NCBI GenBank assembly: GCA_977017575.1
Contig: CDRNVI010000029.1
Location: 248,001 to 312,000 of the forward strand
Direction of reading: 5' to 3'
Origin: Paramoeba atlantica
Lineage: Eukaryota > Discosea
Length of the DNA stretch: 64,000 bases
Under the pieces are notes generated by a model that was not told the DNA's origin, searched no databases, and saw nothing but the letters and a program-made list of their open reading frames with translations. Below are positions 19,019 through 29,537 of the stretch, piece by piece. The position numbers and the translations under genes are program-made. Each line of letters begins with the position of its first letter. Positions within the stretch are counted from its first letter, which is position 1.

Positions 19019-22000
19019 ATGTCAAGCTGTCCAGAGAAAATTGATGCGTTTGATGCGAATTCTACAGGTTCATCACTTGAGGTAGATGATGATACACAAG
19101 GGGACGTTTCTCTATTAGACTCAATCGCACCTATATCCCCCAAAAATTCGAAAGCAGACAGTATTAAGAATCCTACAACTGCTCTTAAAACAGCAGAAAC
19201 TTGGACTCATCCCGCACTGAAAAAATTGGACGCCTCGCGTGTTTCTGCCAGTCCGAGAAATCCCGTCCCTCGTCACCCTGAGGTGATCAAAGATGAACAA
19301 CACCAAATGAGCAACAAAGGTATTTTTATAAAAACTAGTGGTGAAATGCATCAAAATGACGAAGCAAAGCGTGGCACAACATCAAAAAAGATTGACACTA
19401 CCTCCGTTACACAGGTATCTCCGAAGGATGTACATATTTCAAAGGAAGAAACGGTCACATTGTTAGAGCAAGACGCTTTGGAAGAAATAATATTTGAAAA
19501 GTTGCAGACCAAGAGTCGAATCAACGAATATGAAGAGTCGTTACGTGAAAAAAAGAATGCATGTCAGGCAAATCTTTCGGAGGCTAAGCACGTTGCACAG
19601 TCGCTTCTTGCTGGAAAACGAGCTTTGGAAAAAAAGATAGCAATAAAACAAGTGGAAATAGATGGCTTCAGTACAGAGATGGGTCGATTAAGAAAGTCTT
19701 TTGAAGACCTTTCGACACAGTGTGAACACCTTCGTAACCTTGATTTTGAGGAGCTCCAGTGCTGGAAGCTCGTTGACAAAGCTAAAGGCGCACCTTGTCC
19801 GGCTTTTACAAGTGAAGCAGCGGAACATTCGACTTCTGAGGAATCATATTTGTACCCTATTCTCGGTGAATATGGTGTTATGTGTGACCCATATGAGGTC
19901 AAGAGTTCTTGCGTGTTCCAAGTTCTTCGGAACAATAACTTAAAAGAAGAAAAGGAATGTTTAATGCAGAAGAATGCCGAGATATATAAACGTTTTGTCA
20001 AACTCTTTGCACCTAATCGCCATTTGTTCGGTTCTAAAGTAGGGTGGCGTCGACCAGCGAGAGATGAGAACTGTGTGGCAGAAAGAATTGAGGGTTTGTG
20101 TTCTCGCATTGGTTGCAAGTACCTGCATTTGGATGAAAATCCGGGTGATTGCGCTCTACTGGAGCTTCTCCGAGCGGCCCTTCATGCATTACGCACAAGA
20201 TGCATAGGTTCCACTTTCTTTGCAGAAATTAATAAAGTTCTCGAGCTTACAAAAAAGCCATCGGAGGTTCTGTCATCAGTCCAGCAATTATTATGCTTCA
20301 TACGGGAAAATAACATGGCCCACTTCCTTCTACTTGAAAATGAAGAAACTGTACAAGACAGTAATTCTACTGCACAGAAGGAGATGAACTACGTACATCA
20401 GCCGGAACAATGGTTTTCGGCACTCCGAAAAGAGCTGGAGCACAGCGTGGCTCCATCCGAAGCTGTGCAGTGGTTGTCCCGTGTACCGAACCTGGAAAAG
20501 TTGCACTTAATATTGGAAGATCAAACTGCGAAATTTCCGAAGAGCTGCCTGAATGATTTTCTACAGGCCCATTTGCAATGTAAATTGCGATACACTACTT
20601 GTTCCTGGCAATCTGAGCAATACATTATTGGGATGGATACGCTAGCGAAGGCGACAAGAAAGAAACCCCTGGAGCAAATGTTTTATTGTACTGAAGAAGT
20701 TAAACAAGAGTTATCCTTAACTCTATGTACAATGCTAGATTCGGCACAGTGGAACACGAACCCGCTTCTGTACATGGAGTGTCTTGCTGTTCTACTGGAC
20801 AAAAGTTCTAATAAGCAAAAGTGCAATAAGAGATCGCTGATTAAATCGATGATTGCCATATGTCGCACAGCGACAGACAACCTAAAACGAGCAGAGTGCT
20901 TGTGTTTACAAGATATTTTTCTGAAGAAGGGGAACTCAGAAGGTTCTGCAGAAAAAGCTTTTCATGAAAACCGAAAGGATACGACATTGGCATACTTTAT
21001 TGCATTCTCTGTTGCACTGAATCTTTACTCGGATGAAGGATTAACTGAAGCGTTGGGCACTTTGCATCGCATTACATATTTTCCAGGTCAGTTTTATCCA
21101 CTAAGCTTTGTCGAGCAGTTTAATATGTCAATCCTGCTAATAGCCGTCCTTTCTGGGTCTCTTTCCGGTGACGTATCAACTCTGAGTTGGGTATCAAAGG
21201 GATTCTTAAGCATTCATTTTTCCAGCAAAAAAATTAAAGAGTTACCGGCGCATTTATCCTTCGCTGTAAGAGGAGTGATCCAGCAAACCAAACAGTATCT
21301 ACAAGCCGTAAAATCTAATGGATCGAATCGATTACATGCTCAGGCGCTTTGTATCTTGAACGGACTATCTATGGACTGGGAATTGTCAAGTATGAAGTGT
21401 AGTGTCCGTGATATTTTGCACCATCACAGCCCTGAAGTGAATTTTTCGGACCTCGGACATGTGTTACGACTGTTTAAGCATGACCATTTTTCAGAGCGGC
21501 AGATGTCGGATGTGATAAATATGTTGGACTTACACCCAGCTAAAGGAAACCCGGAGTTGTATTTTTTGATACGCACACTGCTTTCTCAGGGCCATAATTC
21601 ATACGCCGCGTTGCTTGCTTCTGAGTTTACGACGAGATTTACGAAATCTTTCCGAACCAGCTCTGGGTGTCTTACCGTAGACCACGCACGCGAATGGCTC
21701 AAGGGACGTAAGAGCGAAACGGCGAGTCACGACGTTTTGGGAATTACACTTCTTGCAGTCAACGAATGCTTACAGGGAAAGAAGGAAAGGGGTTCATCTC
21801 TATTGGACTTGTTGTTATCGAGACACGATTTATTTCGAGACTCTTCTTTGTTGGTATTTGTTCTTATGGAACGAATCAGCTGTACATTGGCGCTCAAAGA
21901 CTCTGAGAATGACTTTTCCAGCGTAATAGAAAAAATTGTTGATTTTCCGCCATCATACCATTCAAAGGGCTACGATCGAAGTGGGTACGAAAATGAAGAG

Positions 22001-22243
22001 TTCGCCCTTGTTTTGGGTCCTACACGACCCTTATCTGCTATGCAATTCATCTTGCACATAATCCTTTCTTGGGTACAGCTATCGAGTAAAAATGAAGAAT
22101 CCAGACTGCGAAGAAAGTATTGGCATACGCTAGAAAAGAAATTGTATCGGTTACATCCGTCCACTTGGCATGCGGAAAAGAAAATGAACGCCGTGATGAA
22201 CTTACATATGATACCGATGCCGACCATGAAGCACAGTAAGTGA
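19019..22243 (+). CDS. CCCH-finger helical-repeat protein, ZFC3H1/Red1-like
   Basis: 1074 residues. Residues 1-150 are low-complexity and charged. Residues about 160-245 form a coiled coil (NEYEESLREKKNACQANLSE and following). Near residue 351 lies one zinc finger, C-x8-C-x4-C-x3-H (NCVAERIEGLCSRIGCKYLH), of the degenerate type found in ZFC3H1 and fission yeast Red1. The remaining 700 residues are helical with HAT/TPR-like character. That order (coiled coil, single finger, helical C-terminus) is the ZFC3H1 layout. ZFC3H1 links the helicase MTR4 to nuclear RNA decay. The call rests on architecture and one finger, so another RNA-processing scaffold is possible. Confidence 0.5.
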   Translation: MSSCPEKIDAFDANSTGSSLEVDDDTQGDVSLLDSIAPISPKNSKADSIKNPTTALKTAETWTHPALKKLDASRVSASPRNPVPRHPEVIKDEQHQMSNKGIFIKTSGEMHQNDEAKRGTTSKKIDTTSVTQVSPKDVHISKEETVTLLEQDALEEIIFEKLQTKSRINEYEESLREKKNACQANLSEAKHVAQSLLAGKRALEKKIAIKQVEIDGFSTEMGRLRKSFEDLSTQCEHLRNLDFEELQCWKLVDKAKGAPCPAFTSEAAEHSTSEESYLYPILGEYGVMCDPYEVKSSCVFQVLRNNNLKEEKECLMQKNAEIYKRFVKLFAPNRHLFGSKVGWRRPARDENCVAERIEGLCSRIGCKYLHLDENPGDCALLELLRAALHALRTRCIGSTFFAEINKVLELTKKPSEVLSSVQQLLCFIRENNMAHFLLLENEETVQDSNSTAQKEMNYVHQPEQWFSALRKELEHSVAPSEAVQWLSRVPNLEKLHLILEDQTAKFPKSCLNDFLQAHLQCKLRYTTCSWQSEQYIIGMDTLAKATRKKPLEQMFYCTEEVKQELSLTLCTMLDSAQWNTNPLLYMECLAVLLDKSSNKQKCNKRSLIKSMIAICRTATDNLKRAECLCLQDIFLKKGNSEGSAEKAFHENRKDTTLAYFIAFSVALNLYSDEGLTEALGTLHRITYFPGQFYPLSFVEQFNMSILLIAVLSGSLSGDVSTLSWVSKGFLSIHFSSKKIKELPAHLSFAVRGVIQQTKQYLQAVKSNGSNRLHAQALCILNGLSMDWELSSMKCSVRDILHHHSPEVNFSDLGHVLRLFKHDHFSERQMSDVINMLDLHPAKGNPELYFLIRTLLSQGHNSYAALLASEFTTRFTKSFRTSSGCLTVDHAREWLKGRKSETASHDVLGITLLAVNECLQGKKERGSSLLDLLLSRHDLFRDSSLLVFVLMERISCTLALKDSENDFSSVIEKIVDFPPSYHSKGYDRSGYENEEFALVLGPTRPLSAMQFILHIILSWVQLSSKNEESRLRRKYWHTLEKKLYRLHPSTWHAEKKMNAVMNLHMIPMPTMKHSK

Positions 22244-22774
22244 AAGATGTTTCTTTCGAGAATGTTGAATAATTGTGTCGATGATATTTAACTACGGGTG
22301 CATTGGAAAAGGTACGCATCTTTCAAGTTCTTCAGTATCTTCAAATATTACCGAAAATGGTATTCTGTAGCGTTTCAAACACGCGTGTATTATTATGACT
22401 TTAGATTTATGCAAAGCTTCCTATAATTCAGCCGTTCTTCTACGTATACATGAACATGCGTCAATGAAAATGTGTTATTTTCCACCTAGTACACAATCAT
22501 ACAAACGAAATGAAGTTTTCGTTAGCGGCGAATACAATGTGACGAAAATAGATGTGTTACATCTGTATGTAGCATGCAGACATCTACATGACTTGATCTG
22601 CATCCGTATAATCTCTTTTCGTGTACATGTATGTCTAACAAACATAGCACAAATGTTCATACCCCTGGTTAATAGAATATTATTATTTTTCAAAGATCTG
22701 TTATTACTTAAAGTAATTTACTGTTACTACGCTAGTACTTTACAAATTAAAAACCAATTGTACTACACATTGTA
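22244..22774. other. Intergenic spacer
   Basis: 531 bp, AT-rich. A TACATGTA palindrome lies at 22624-22631. An open frame of 126 codons (22395-22775) has no features and low-complexity composition, so it is not accepted. Nothing else seen. Confidence 0.5.
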
Positions 22775-23608
22775 ATGTCTGCATGCGAAAGTAGTGGAGA
22801 GATGGGTTCACGATCATCAGAGGATGTGAAGGATCTAATTCATCAATGGCGACAAGAAACGACGGAAGTCGTTGAATTGGAAGATGAATTAGGAAATGTT
22901 GAATTAGAAATTCAAAAACTTCTCTTAGAAAAGGAGATGCTCGAAAAAGAAGTCGAAGCGCTTTGCCAGAATGAGAACGATGGGGGTTCTGATTGGGAAC
23001 ATCTGGAAGCCTTGCGTGAAGAACTTTTGGAATTGAACATGAACGCAGAAAGCGATCAAAAACATTCCCAAGAACTTGAAAAATGGTGCAAGAACCGAAG
23101 TTCACGAAATAAGTTACACCTTGACTCCCTGCGAACCCGAGTTACCGCAGTGAGAGAAAGAGAGACCCAGATAGAAGGACTCTTGAAACTGACTGAAGAT
23201 GTAGAGCATCAACAATTGGAAAATGAGCGATTAGAGAACGAAACACAAAAGGAAAAGGATGAACAGAAGGAGGCGTCCGCTTCACTAAGCATCGCACAGC
23301 ATGCTAAACAAGGATTGCAGAAATGTAAGTCTCTGGCCGGTGATATCCGTGACATAGAGAAACTGCGATTGGAAGCCAAGGAAGATAAAGATATACTTTC
23401 TGACTTTCTTACTGCCAATCAACACCTGCATGAACGAGCCCAAGAGATATTGCGCAGATCATTACAAGCGAAAGATCTTGCTCAACCTATTTTACGGGAT
23501 CGGACACAGAAACTGAGCTCAATACTCCGGGCCCTTGTAAGTCGCAGCTCGGCCGCGTCACTAGCAGGTATTGAAAAAGCCGTACGTAGCACGCACGACG
23601 TTTTATAG
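22775..23608 (+). CDS. Coiled-coil protein of unknown function
   Basis: 277 residues, almost entirely helical coiled coil from about residue 20 to 240, rich in Glu, Leu, Lys and Gln (ELEDELGNVELEIQKLLLEK). A short non-coiled tail has SRSSAASLAGIEKAV. Kinetochore, nuclear pore and intraflagellar proteins can look like this. The sequence shows nothing more specific. The start is the first in-frame ATG. A mariner-type MITE inserted about 110 bp behind its stop. Confidence 0.7.
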   Translation: MSACESSGEMGSRSSEDVKDLIHQWRQETTEVVELEDELGNVELEIQKLLLEKEMLEKEVEALCQNENDGGSDWEHLEALREELLELNMNAESDQKHSQELEKWCKNRSSRNKLHLDSLRTRVTAVRERETQIEGLLKLTEDVEHQQLENERLENETQKEKDEQKEASASLSIAQHAKQGLQKCKSLAGDIRDIEKLRLEAKEDKDILSDFLTANQHLHERAQEILRRSLQAKDLAQPILRDRTQKLSSILRALVSRSSAASLAGIEKAVRSTHDVL

Positions 23609-23715
23609 AAAATTTCAAACGCTGTGCCCGTTCTTTCACTAACATGCCGTACACTGAATGTGCGGGATGTAGTTTTTGCACTATAATTCTGGTTTTAATA
23701 TACTAGACGTACATA

Positions 23716-24454
23716 CAGTGGTGTTCAGCCTCTTTTAAACGTCCCCCCCCTACAGGTCTTGCATTTTGTTCGATTTTGGAAATATTTTGTATGGCACTGT
23801 TTTTCGACCGAATCGTTCCGAATCCGAGGTCCTTTTCACTCGTGGACACCTGTATCATACCTAAACCGGAAAAAAACTGCAAAAAAGTCGATTCTTTTTT
23901 TCACAGAGTACACTTTTTTCAAAATTGGTATAAAGAAGCATCACCCCCTGTGCTTACCTTCCTGCCTCGTGTGCCCCGAGATGCGCACGGCACTCACGAT
24001 CGATTGAGAGCGACTTAAGTCCTATAAGACACTCGAAAAATTTCATAAACTTAGCCCCGGGTCCAAAATTGAAACTTTTCGCTTTTTTTCTGAAGATTAA
24101 CCGGAAACGTTTAAGAATGCCTTCCGGAACTATCGTAAACGTTTACTTTTGGTCAAGGAGGCCAAAGGGCATATGACTAAATACTAGAGATTACTTTGCA
24201 CTCCTTTTCCACGTCTTCTGACCTACTTTACTACTGTTCCTCATCCGAAACATTCAAAAAAATGAACCCAAAAAAGCTGTAATTAGCTTTTTTGACCCCT
24301 ACCTGGCTAGTGGGGGTATGGGGTCGCTCGAGTGAAAAGGACCTCGGACTCGGAACGATTGGGTCGAAAAACGGTGGTACATCAAATATTTCCGAAATCG
24401 GACAAAATACAAGACCTGTAGGGGGGGGGGGGTAAAAGACGCTGAACACCACTG
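23716..24454. mobile_element. Tc1/mariner-type MITE with long terminal inverted repeats
   Basis: 739 bp flanked by TA (23714-23715 and 24455-24456). The ends start CAGTGGTGTTCAGC and stay inverted-complementary for about 125 bp, including CTACAGGTCTTG and GAGGTCCTTTTCACTCG. Each terminus has a C-run about 27 bp in (8 C on the left, 12 on the right). The interior has no transposase. TA duplication and the CAGT start point to the Tc1/mariner group. The arms differ at scattered sites, so it is not brand-new. It sits in the spacer between two + strand genes. Confidence 0.9.
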
Positions 24455-24678
24455 TATGTATTCATGGTATCACCAAGATTTGAAAATTAGTGAATTGTAT
24501 TCACACTGTACAAAATTCAAATATAAATTCATTCTCCATGCTCGACTGCATGCAACAGTTACGAATGCTGTTCGTAAAACTTTATCAACCCACGTTCAAC
24601 CTTATTCGCCGAACTATGTTCACTATTTAGAACCAAACTTCACACCGTTTGGCGTGAGTTCCCCCCTCTTCTTCCGGA

Positions 24679-25896
24679 ATGGACACCAAGCTACGCGTTG
24701 GGACGGGAAGCCCTTTAGCGACCCTCCCTTTTTCCTGGGCTTTAGAGCACTCTCTGCGTGCCTCGGCGCCCCCTTCTCCGCAAATTGGATTACGGGCCAG
24801 TACCCACAACCCCACCTCCCCCCTCGCCCTCTCACGCTGTTACGCCCACACCCACCCCGCGGCGAGTGTTGCCACATCCTCCCCTCGTGAGTTTATACGT
24901 CAGCGCACATCGGATATCTTTCGCAGGCCCTATGACCTCCCGCAGCCCTACGCCCTGGAGTCGCTCTGCGGCAACCTGTTCGGGAAGCTTCCACCGGACG
25001 TGGGCTTAACCCTCGCGGGGTCGCATTTCCCCAAGATGAGCTCATGCCCCTCCCTTCGAGAGCTTGTGGTGGAGGGCTACCCTGTGCTGCATCGTATGGA
25101 GTTGATACGGATTTTGTTGGAACACAGTATGACGGTGGAGGCCTCGATGCAAATGAGCGTGCTGGTGGATTCCCCGGGGTTTGTTTCGAGTGTGATCCCG
25201 CAGGAGTACTTGGATGCGCTGTGGGGCAGCATTACCCAGAAAGAAATCTTTTCACCCTCCTTGGTTGCGAGTTGGTTGGAACGCATGCCAGAAAAGTGGA
25301 ATCTTCCCGCGGAGATTGCCGTGCAGCTTATTATTCGACCGGTTGTGGCCCCGGTGACACTTGCGTATCGAGTAATCGAAAAATACATGTCCGGAACTGC
25401 CTCGGAAAACCCCACCCCCTACCATGCCTTCTTTCTCGTGGCACATAACAGCTTAAGGACTCGTCTACTTAGCGCAACGGACACGGTCGCCGGAACCCAG
25501 CCCATGCGCTCGGGGAGTGCTATTCGAGGAGTCTTGCACTGGAATCTGATCTGGAGGGTTTTTCAAGGAATGAATAAGCGAATCCCCAACTGGGCGCTTC
25601 AGCTTCCGGAGGAAGATGCGTCTGCGCTTGCAACTTCTCTTCTATCCGTCTTGTTGACTCACGCGCCCCCGATTTTATGTTTGTTTGTTGCCCGAAAGCT
25701 CGTAAAACTCGGGTGCCTGGGAGACGTGAGAAGCGCCGTGCTTATGATTCGACGACTTCCCAACAATTCCCTTCCGCAGTCGTCTGCTGTTGTTCAGCGG
25801 CTTTGCAATTGGCTCCTTCGCCGCTCATCATTTCACCGCAATATTCCTTTCGATGTATTCGCTGTCGCTACTTCACTTATTCGCCTGCAACTGTAG
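24679..25896 (+). CDS. PPR-like helical repeat protein, probably organellar
   Basis: 405 residues, not assignable to a named family. Residues 1-80 are rich in Ser, Pro, Arg and Ala with few acids, like an organelle presequence, and are encoded by very GC-rich DNA. The rest is helical with a recurring pattern of an A/S-x-hydrophobic helix, hydrophobic-Pro turn, then a second helix: ASWLERMPEKWNLPAEIAVQ, SVLVDSPGFVSSVIPQEYLD, AVLMIRRLPNNSLPQSSAVV. The same pattern fills the next gene, 93 bp downstream. PPR proteins bind organelle RNA. Start at 24679 is the first ATG. A later start at 25036 would remove the presequence-like part. Confidence 0.55.
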   Translation: MDTKLRVGTGSPLATLPFSWALEHSLRASAPPSPQIGLRASTHNPTSPLALSRCYAHTHPAASVATSSPREFIRQRTSDIFRRPYDLPQPYALESLCGNLFGKLPPDVGLTLAGSHFPKMSSCPSLRELVVEGYPVLHRMELIRILLEHSMTVEASMQMSVLVDSPGFVSSVIPQEYLDALWGSITQKEIFSPSLVASWLERMPEKWNLPAEIAVQLIIRPVVAPVTLAYRVIEKYMSGTASENPTPYHAFFLVAHNSLRTRLLSATDTVAGTQPMRSGSAIRGVLHWNLIWRVFQGMNKRIPNWALQLPEEDASALATSLLSVLLTHAPPILCLFVARKLVKLGCLGDVRSAVLMIRRLPNNSLPQSSAVVQRLCNWLLRRSSFHRNIPFDVFAVATSLIRLQL

Positions 25897-25989
25897 GATA
25901 CTTTGGCAGACCTGTATAATAGATTGTTTGAGGGGATCTATAGTTATACCAAGGATCAAAAAGAACGGGTCGTGTCCACGTTTATAGAT

Positions 25990-28900
25990 ATGGTATGCCC
26001 GGAATGCGCGAACATTCTGAATGAGAAAAATGTTCATATTCGAAGACTTTGCCCGAATTGTTTCGCGAGGATCGAGAAAAAGTCTACCGAAGAGAAACCT
26101 TCCTACGAACCGACAAGCGAAGTCATTAAAGCCTCACGAGAAAAGCAAAAGGACACATACAAGGATCGGCTTAAAAATCTCCGCGATCAGCAAGTTGCAG
26201 GCGCTGTTACGGAAATACGTCGTCAAGATCCTTTGAAGTTTTTTCGCCATGAACTTTTAGAAGAGCGCACTTTGCCCACGACAGCAACTATTGGAAGCCA
26301 TCCGGTGAGCATATCTCTCCCCGCCGACCAACTCGATGTGAAGGACGTAGACGCAATTCGACAAATGGTATCGCGGAGACAAGAAATAGAGAGTCGTAAG
26401 ATCGAGTTGGAGCGAGAAATTGCTCAAACAGGTAAGGTCCCCCAAGCGGCACGATCTAAGCTTCCTTCAGAGGCTTCGCTAACCCCTTTACTGGAAATTC
26501 GGTCAAGAAAAGAACCCGAAAAAAATAAAAATGCTCTTGTGAGTGATTCTATCAACATGTCCGATTCGGAACCTTATTTGGTACCAACATCACGTTGTGC
26601 ATGGGATTGTGTCTGGTGTGAGGAAAGTAATTCTGAGGCAGCCCGAGTTGCATGCTCCGGCTGTGGAGCCGACACTGGACCCGAAGCCATTTGGCGGTCC
26701 TACAAATTCTGTCCCAGAGATTGCGCAAGCGAGGATTCAGGGAGCTCCGTTCCAAGTAATTTGCAAGAATTGTCATATCGGTTAAAACGAATAGAAACAA
26801 AATCTAGAGAAGAAGTCGTAGCTGCCGCTTACTGGCTTCTTCTTTTTCGAAAGAAATTTCTTCTTGAAGCATCAGAAAAGCAACTTCATGGCCTGAATAA
26901 CGCAGTACTGGCCTTATGTTCCAACACCGAGCGCGTCATGGCTGCATATATCTTCTTTAGGATTATTCCGAGTGCAGTGAGATCTCGAGATTGCCTAAAA
27001 CCTCTAATGACTCTTTTTGGTACAAATATCAGCGCACCCTTGTTGGAACAGGAAGAGCCTGGTTCAATAGCGCCGACACTTATTATAGGCCCAGGCACCT
27101 GCCTAACGTGCTTTGATTTACAACACACCTGGAAACAGTGTCCCATTATCACACGTAGAATCTCTAATTCATCAGTATCAAAGGAAAGAAAAACTGTGCG
27201 AGGAATCTTTTCTGATAGTCCGCAGAAATTAGCCGAGCAAAATGAGCCTCTTAAGGTAAGCAAGCCCACCCTCAGTAGTGGTGAAGAAATACAACGTGGA
27301 ATTGATCGATTATTGCTCGCAATTTCTCGAACTACCGAGTCAACTGCAAGAAGAACATTTTCAATATTCCTTGACAGCCCAGGGAGAAACATATTCTGCG
27401 AAACGCATCCAATAGAGGCTAACGTTTTTGTTCGACACCTTGCCGGACGCGGGCATTTCAAGCAAGCAGCCTACGTCCTTAACCACATTCCTCGTCACCT
27501 TCGTGAAAATGAGTCGTACCAAGAGGTGGCTAAAAGATACAGTATATTACCCGACGAGATCGACCCCATGCTAAGGTATCGAAGATTGGGGGACCAAGAT
27601 GCAAACCATCCCTTCTTTTCCCAAGTGTTTCAGGTATGCTGCATTTGTTTGACAGAAAAACATGTGTCCTTTTCTTGTCCCATGCTGGAGTCCTGGTTTA
27701 AGGCAGAATTTTCTCCCCAAACCAGCAATCAGACTCTAAAAAAATTCAAAGGACTCACCGTAGGCCAAAACCAGGCTCTGGCTTTTGCATCCTCTGGCCC
27801 TGAGCGTCTTGCGGCATTTGTTAGGTTTCTTAAACGGAAACTATTCAGTTTAAAGGATATGAGCGAGCTCCGTGCTGTTGGTGATGGGATTAATGCTGCC
27901 ATACAAGAATTAGTGCGTGTTGATCGTGCCAATGAAGCTGTGTCTATTTTGCTTCGTGTTCCACGTACTTGTATCACTCGCGAAACTCTTGAGCGTGTAA
28001 TGGGCTATTACGGCACCGCGAAGGAGGACATTATGTACTGCTGGAAATCTTCTAATCGATTTCCTCTCGAACTTCTCCTACCTTCCACTGTGTGTTGGAG
28101 TTGTTTTCGCCCCGGACATCCGCTTTTACGATGTTTGGAGTACGAAAGTAAAACCCCCGATGTTCGAATACGTCGAATATTGGAAGGTCTTCTTGAGATT
28201 AACCAACCAACAGCGACTGCAGGTGCTGTAGATTATCTGTCCGGCCTTTATATACGCTGTCGTTACATTTCTGTCATACAATCGCGGAGTATGTCCGAGT
28301 TGCTTGAGCGACTGCTTCTACAATGCCTACAACAGGGCGATGCCGTTCGGGGTTTTAAGGTATTTCGTTTGATGGCACATTGCTCTCCATCTACTACGGG
28401 GCATTTCTGGCGTCCCTTTCAAATCTCGGCGTCGGTTATGCATCACCTTACTCCCGACAAGCCGCTACAAGAACTCAGCACCATACTGAAGCGAAATGGG
28501 GTATGTCCTATTTGCATGATTCGGGCCGACCACAACGTGGCGTGTCCCACTCTTCAAGCGGAGCAAGATCTTGGACGGAATATGCTAGCGATTTTTCGCA
28601 TGGAAATGCTACTTGGGGACGAAGTGGATGCCCGCCATATCGTTCCAGGGGAGCTACCACGTCATACTATTGTCGACCGACTGGCCAATATTGTGATTCG
28701 CTACCAAAACCATCTGCCGTATCATATTCCTCACGTACGGGTGGCTATTAACGCGATTGGTTGTCATTACTTTGTTGATAACTATGACGTGGCTCGGGGC
28801 ATGACAATATTACAAGCGATTCCTATGCAATATAGAAAACCTTTACTCTATCATCGCTGTCTTCAAGCATTTGGTCTCAGCGATGCGAAAATGATTCACA

Positions 28901-29229
28901 ATGTTCGGACTCGATTAGCACCCCACGTAGACTTGGACGAAATAGTTTTCCTAGACCCTGTCCCGGAAGATTTATTTGCACTACGTGAGACACCAAATCT
29001 TTGTCACAATTGCTGGCGTTTCGGACATGATTCCAAGTCGTGTCCAAATGCCGATGATCCTTTGTTGTGCGCTTTGCAAACCGTTACCCCGGTGCAAATA
29101 TTTAATTTTCAACGCCTAATAGCAGAGGTTGATGCGGTACAGTGCGACTTTGAGACAACGCATGGTATGCTAGTAGGGACACGATGCCCATTGATGCCGG
29201 ATATCGAATCATGTGTACCTTCACGTTAG
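25990..29229 (+). CDS. Zinc-knuckle and PPR-like modular protein with RanBP2-type finger
   Basis: 1079 residues from the first ATG (the frame is open from 25897). A C-x2-C pair set (CPEC, CPNC) opens the protein, then a coiled segment. A RanBP2-type finger, W-x-C-x2-C-x10-C-x2-C, lies at about 26596-26680. Five zinc knuckles follow at about 27099, 27636, 28093, 28504 and 29002: CLTCFDLQHTWKQC, CCICLTEKHVSFSC, CWSCFRPGHPLLRC, CPICMIRADHNVAC, CHNCWRFGHDSKSC. Between knuckles lie PPR-like units such as AVSILLRVPRTCITRETLER. The modules recur every 137-179 residues. All these parts bind RNA or zinc in known proteins, so an organellar RNA-processing or ribosome role is likely. I know no protein with this exact layout. 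Confidence 0.7.
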   Translation: MVCPECANILNEKNVHIRRLCPNCFARIEKKSTEEKPSYEPTSEVIKASREKQKDTYKDRLKNLRDQQVAGAVTEIRRQDPLKFFRHELLEERTLPTTATIGSHPVSISLPADQLDVKDVDAIRQMVSRRQEIESRKIELEREIAQTGKVPQAARSKLPSEASLTPLLEIRSRKEPEKNKNALVSDSINMSDSEPYLVPTSRCAWDCVWCEESNSEAARVACSGCGADTGPEAIWRSYKFCPRDCASEDSGSSVPSNLQELSYRLKRIETKSREEVVAAAYWLLLFRKKFLLEASEKQLHGLNNAVLALCSNTERVMAAYIFFRIIPSAVRSRDCLKPLMTLFGTNISAPLLEQEEPGSIAPTLIIGPGTCLTCFDLQHTWKQCPIITRRISNSSVSKERKTVRGIFSDSPQKLAEQNEPLKVSKPTLSSGEEIQRGIDRLLLAISRTTESTARRTFSIFLDSPGRNIFCETHPIEANVFVRHLAGRGHFKQAAYVLNHIPRHLRENESYQEVAKRYSILPDEIDPMLRYRRLGDQDANHPFFSQVFQVCCICLTEKHVSFSCPMLESWFKAEFSPQTSNQTLKKFKGLTVGQNQALAFASSGPERLAAFVRFLKRKLFSLKDMSELRAVGDGINAAIQELVRVDRANEAVSILLRVPRTCITRETLERVMGYYGTAKEDIMYCWKSSNRFPLELLLPSTVCWSCFRPGHPLLRCLEYESKTPDVRIRRILEGLLEINQPTATAGAVDYLSGLYIRCRYISVIQSRSMSELLERLLLQCLQQGDAVRGFKVFRLMAHCSPSTTGHFWRPFQISASVMHHLTPDKPLQELSTILKRNGVCPICMIRADHNVACPTLQAEQDLGRNMLAIFRMEMLLGDEVDARHIVPGELPRHTIVDRLANIVIRYQNHLPYHIPHVRVAINAIGCHYFVDNYDVARGMTILQAIPMQYRKPLLYHRCLQAFGLSDAKMIHNVRTRLAPHVDLDEIVFLDPVPEDLFALRETPNLCHNCWRFGHDSKSCPNADDPLLCALQTVTPVQIFNFQRLIAEVDAVQCDFETTHGMLVGTRCPLMPDIESCVPSR

Positions 29230-29537
29230 TGAAACTTTATTTTCTTGTGTGTACATCAGTGGTAGTTGTGTGAATTGCATGGTACATGTAGTCGTGACAC
29301 GTCTACTATGGTACACGCTATGAGTGGTTTTGATTTATTAAACGCAAAGCAATGAAACCTAAAACCGGGTACACTGATTTCTTTCTTGATACACGACCCA
29401 TAATTTAATTTAGTGTCGAAACCTCAATAGGAAATTGTTTTATGCGAGCGCGTCGATTAGATACCGAATTTTGAAACCTGAAAGATTACTTGCTTTATAG
29501 TCAGTTCATTTCTTTTTTTATAGATTCATCATTCGTA
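29230..29537. promoter_or_regulatory. Spacer with candidate trans-splice acceptor
   Basis: 308 bp without a gene. TACATGTA lies at 29283-29290. Just before the next gene, CATTTCTTTTTTTATAG ends in AG at 29522-29523, 15 bp before the ATG at 29538. This is a strong acceptor-type sequence. Confidence 0.5.

Noticed and set aside
22395-22775. 126-codon open frame in the spacer before the coiled-coil gene.
   Set aside because: AT-rich, no domain, composition like spacer, and it overlaps the next start codon.
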